This document shows, in pieces, positions 62,948 through 64,000 of a stretch of 64,000 nucleotides of DNA (within the stretch, counting starts at the first letter, position 1; each line of letters starts with the position of its first letter). The notes below the pieces were generated by a model, which did no database searches, was not told the DNA's origin, and saw only the letters and a program-made list of their open reading frames with translations. Source of the stretch: G963665595 sp963665595 (GTDB taxonomy: Bacteria; Actinomycetota; Coriobacteriia; Coriobacteriales; CADBOM01); contig CAXXJK010000005.1 in assembly GCA_963665595.2 (NCBI GenBank), positions 496,001 through 560,000 of the forward strand. The letters are read 5' to 3'. Position numbers and translations under genes: made by a program.

Positions 62948-63280
62948 TTACATCTCAAGTTTATTCATGACATTCTTTGCTTGCATGCCGTGGGCAAGTG
63001 TCGCGCCTCCGCGGATGGCAGCGGCAACATGGACAGCTTCTGTGATTTGATCGCGCGTGACGCCCTTGCTCAAAAGATCTTGTGTGTAGGAGTCGATACA
63101 ATAGGGGCACTGCACCGCGTGCGCAACAGCCAGTGCAATCAGCGACTTTTCCCGTGCAGTCAGGGCACCTTCGGCAAAGACTTCGCCGTACCAACCCATG
63201 AATTTCTCCCAAAGTTCGGGAGCATCCTCGCCCATATTACCAAACTCTGCAAGGTCTGAAGGGTTGTAATAAGTTTCCAT
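62948..63280 (-). CDS. AhpD-like protein paired with ArsS
   Basis: 110-residue carboxymuconolactone-decarboxylase/AhpD-fold protein. The redox C-P-Y-C is near residues 54-57 (V-Q-C-P-Y-C-I-D-S), followed by helices with H-V-A-A-A-I-R-G-G-A-T. Small proteins of this type are known as the arsenosugar-associated peroxidase-like partner of the ArsS family. It is the first gene of the operon, and AAAGGA precedes the ATG at 63280. Confidence 0.85.
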   Translation of the reverse strand: METYYNPSDLAEFGNMGEDAPELWEKFMGWYGEVFAEGALTAREKSLIALAVAHAVQCPYCIDSYTQDLLSKGVTRDQITEAVHVAAAIRGGATLAHGMQAKNVMNKLEM

Positions 63281-63319
63281 CGTATATCCTTTCATGCGTC
63301 GGTATAGTTGTTGCTGTCT

Positions 63320-63342
63320 ATTATATGACAATGTCTTATAAT
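63320..63342 (-). promoter_or_regulatory. Palindromic operator overlapping the -10 box
   Basis: ATTATATGACA, one central A, TGTCTTATAAT: 10 of 11 positions are symmetric. On the minus strand it contains TATAAT, a consensus -10 box, about 40 bp before the AhpD-like start. It is a good candidate for a repressor site (metal or redox-responsive) controlling the ArsS operon. Confidence 0.55.
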
Positions 63343-63475
63343 AAGAATAGCATAGCACCGTATGGTATATAGAGGGATTTTTAAAAACGTTGATTGATCA
63401 TGCGTTTTGCTGAGCAGCTGTTTGAACAATGAAAATTGTAACTATGATTGAGATTTCGTGGTAGAATACACCCTG

Positions 63476-63572
63476 TGTGCAAAAGCTGGTAGGAGATGCG
63501 ACGCACAAAAGTATGTCTGCTTTGTCTGAGGGGAGACTGCGGACACCTGCGAGGAACGTCAGCTTTTGCACA
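63476..63572. other. Large hairpin with perfect 13-bp closing stem
   Basis: TGTGCAAAAGCTG (63476-63488) pairs perfectly with CAGCTTTTGCACA (63560-63572). Inside, GTAGG/CCTGC and TGTCTGC/GCGGACA can pair around a small GTCT-GAGGGG-AGAC hairpin. A TAGAAT box precedes it on the plus strand. It looks like a structured RNA or leader of about 100 nt; I could not match it to 6S, SRP, tmRNA or a known riboswitch. Confidence 0.45.
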
Positions 63573-64000
63573 ACATTCTGATCGCCGCAGATGGTGAGAA
63601 GTCGATGAAGACAAGACACTGGCATTGATTTTAACGAGTTCTTAAAACTCTTTCCTTGTTCTTCAGAGCATATGACCGTTGAACATCAAACGGTTTCGCT
63701 GCGGCCCTCTTTGACTCGCCGTACCCGTAGGGGCGGTGATTCGGTATCTGGGGGCGGGTGCGGTCCAGCCAAGATGGCTGTTCCACGCCCGCGTGGTGCC
63801 TGCGCGTATCTATCGCGACTCATTTTTTCATCAGCATTAATTGAATATGATAAACACCTGAGAACACGTCTGTTGTTTGCTTCGACGTTCTGCCGGAAAG
63901 GGAGCAGCAGACAGCCGAAGATTTCATGATTATGTTACCGAACACCGGTAAGGTACTCGTAAGGACGAGGTAATAATTGCGATCTATCTGATGGGTTGCA
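63573..64000. other. Gene-less right end of the window
   Basis: No supported gene. A GC-rich island at about 63690-63800 has nested stems, including CAGCCA-AGA-TGGCTG (63766-63780) inside GGGCG/CGCCC. It may be the leader of a gene or an RNA that continues beyond the window. The open frame at 63672-63929 has no protein-like features and is not called. Confidence 0.4.

Noticed and set aside
63871..63921. SRP RNA-like CCGGAAAGG...AGCAG segment
   Set aside because: The tetraloop is one base too long and the flanking helix does not extend as in SRP domain IV.
63672..63929. 85-residue open frame at the right end
   Set aside because: Arg/Ser/Gly-rich composition from a GC-rich structured stretch, no ribosome site and no domain similarity.

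Overview
The window looks like part of the chromosome of a strictly anaerobic actinobacterium of the class Coriobacteriia (Eggerthellaceae-like, for example Cryptobacterium or Slackia relatives). This is inferred from the gene set rather than from a marker gene: a four-subunit 2-oxoacid:ferredoxin oxidoreductase, trigger factor with a Lys/Ala-rich tail followed by clpP-clpX-valS-folC, a Tad-type pilus remnant at the left edge, a long-form HPF, a candidate raiA-type RNA and tRNA genes with encoded CCA. Base composition appears moderate (near 50% GC by eye), with AT-rich intergenic islands. No insertion sequence, prophage or CRISPR array was seen.

Layout. 1-3.2 kb: end of a Tad/Flp pilus operon (unknown protein, TadE-like, membrane protein, DUF192, zinc-ribbon/FHA). 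3.1-5.3 kb: TetR regulator and a parvulin-type lipoprotein foldase. 5.5-13.6 kb: housekeeping run tRNA-Leu(TAG), tig, clpP, clpX, valS, folC. 13.6-16.8 kb: metG and a ParA/MinD-like ATPase on the minus strand, then an HMA-type metal-binding protein. 16.9-23.1 kb: tRNA-Leu(CAA), the oxidoreductase operon (ferredoxin, alpha, beta, gamma), an XRE-cupin regulator, an AMP-forming acyl-CoA synthetase and a MoaE-like protein. 23.1-41.5 kb: a large surface-glycan locus. 41.7-50.5 kb: tRNA-Thr, a Tat-exported NlpC/P60 hydrolase, an unknown TM protein, a PAP2 phosphatase, a secreted sialyltransferase-like/ricin-lectin protein, two small HTH regulators and a prepilin peptidase. 50.7-55.4 kb: comF, a structured RNA, an orphan substrate-binding lipoprotein, hpf, a DivIC-like protein and ppx/gppA. 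55.4-57.5 kb: tRNA-Leu(TAA), a fluoride riboswitch with crcB, a paralogue of the unknown TM protein and a degenerate tRNA with promoter and terminator. 57.5-64 kb: peroxiredoxin, PAP2-like protein, a ParB-fold-like small protein, exonuclease III, and an arsenosugar-type radical SAM cluster behind a palindromic operator.

How the genes work together. The oxidoreductase plus AMP-forming ligase suggest amino-acid or 2-oxoacid fermentation through acyl-CoA. The glycan locus is the most distinctive region. It encodes the CDP-3,6-dideoxyhexose front end (RfbF, RfbG, RfbH), then a DRE-TIM (HMGL-like) aldolase, a HAD phosphatase, an acetolactate-synthase-like TPP enzyme and an NAD-dependent reductase/epimerase, which together look like a branched-chain CDP-sugar pathway. 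These are followed by a GT2, a LicD transferase, a flippase and a GT-C enzyme. At the far end a cytidylyltransferase and a class V aminotransferase resemble the PntC/PhnW pair of 2-aminoethylphosphonate decoration, which would feed LicD.

Most promising leads: the branched-sugar cassette, the LicD/PntC-like/PhnW-like decoration module, the secreted sialyltransferase-like protein with ricin repeats, the orphan TM paralogue pair, the candidate raiA RNA and the expressed-looking degenerate tRNA.
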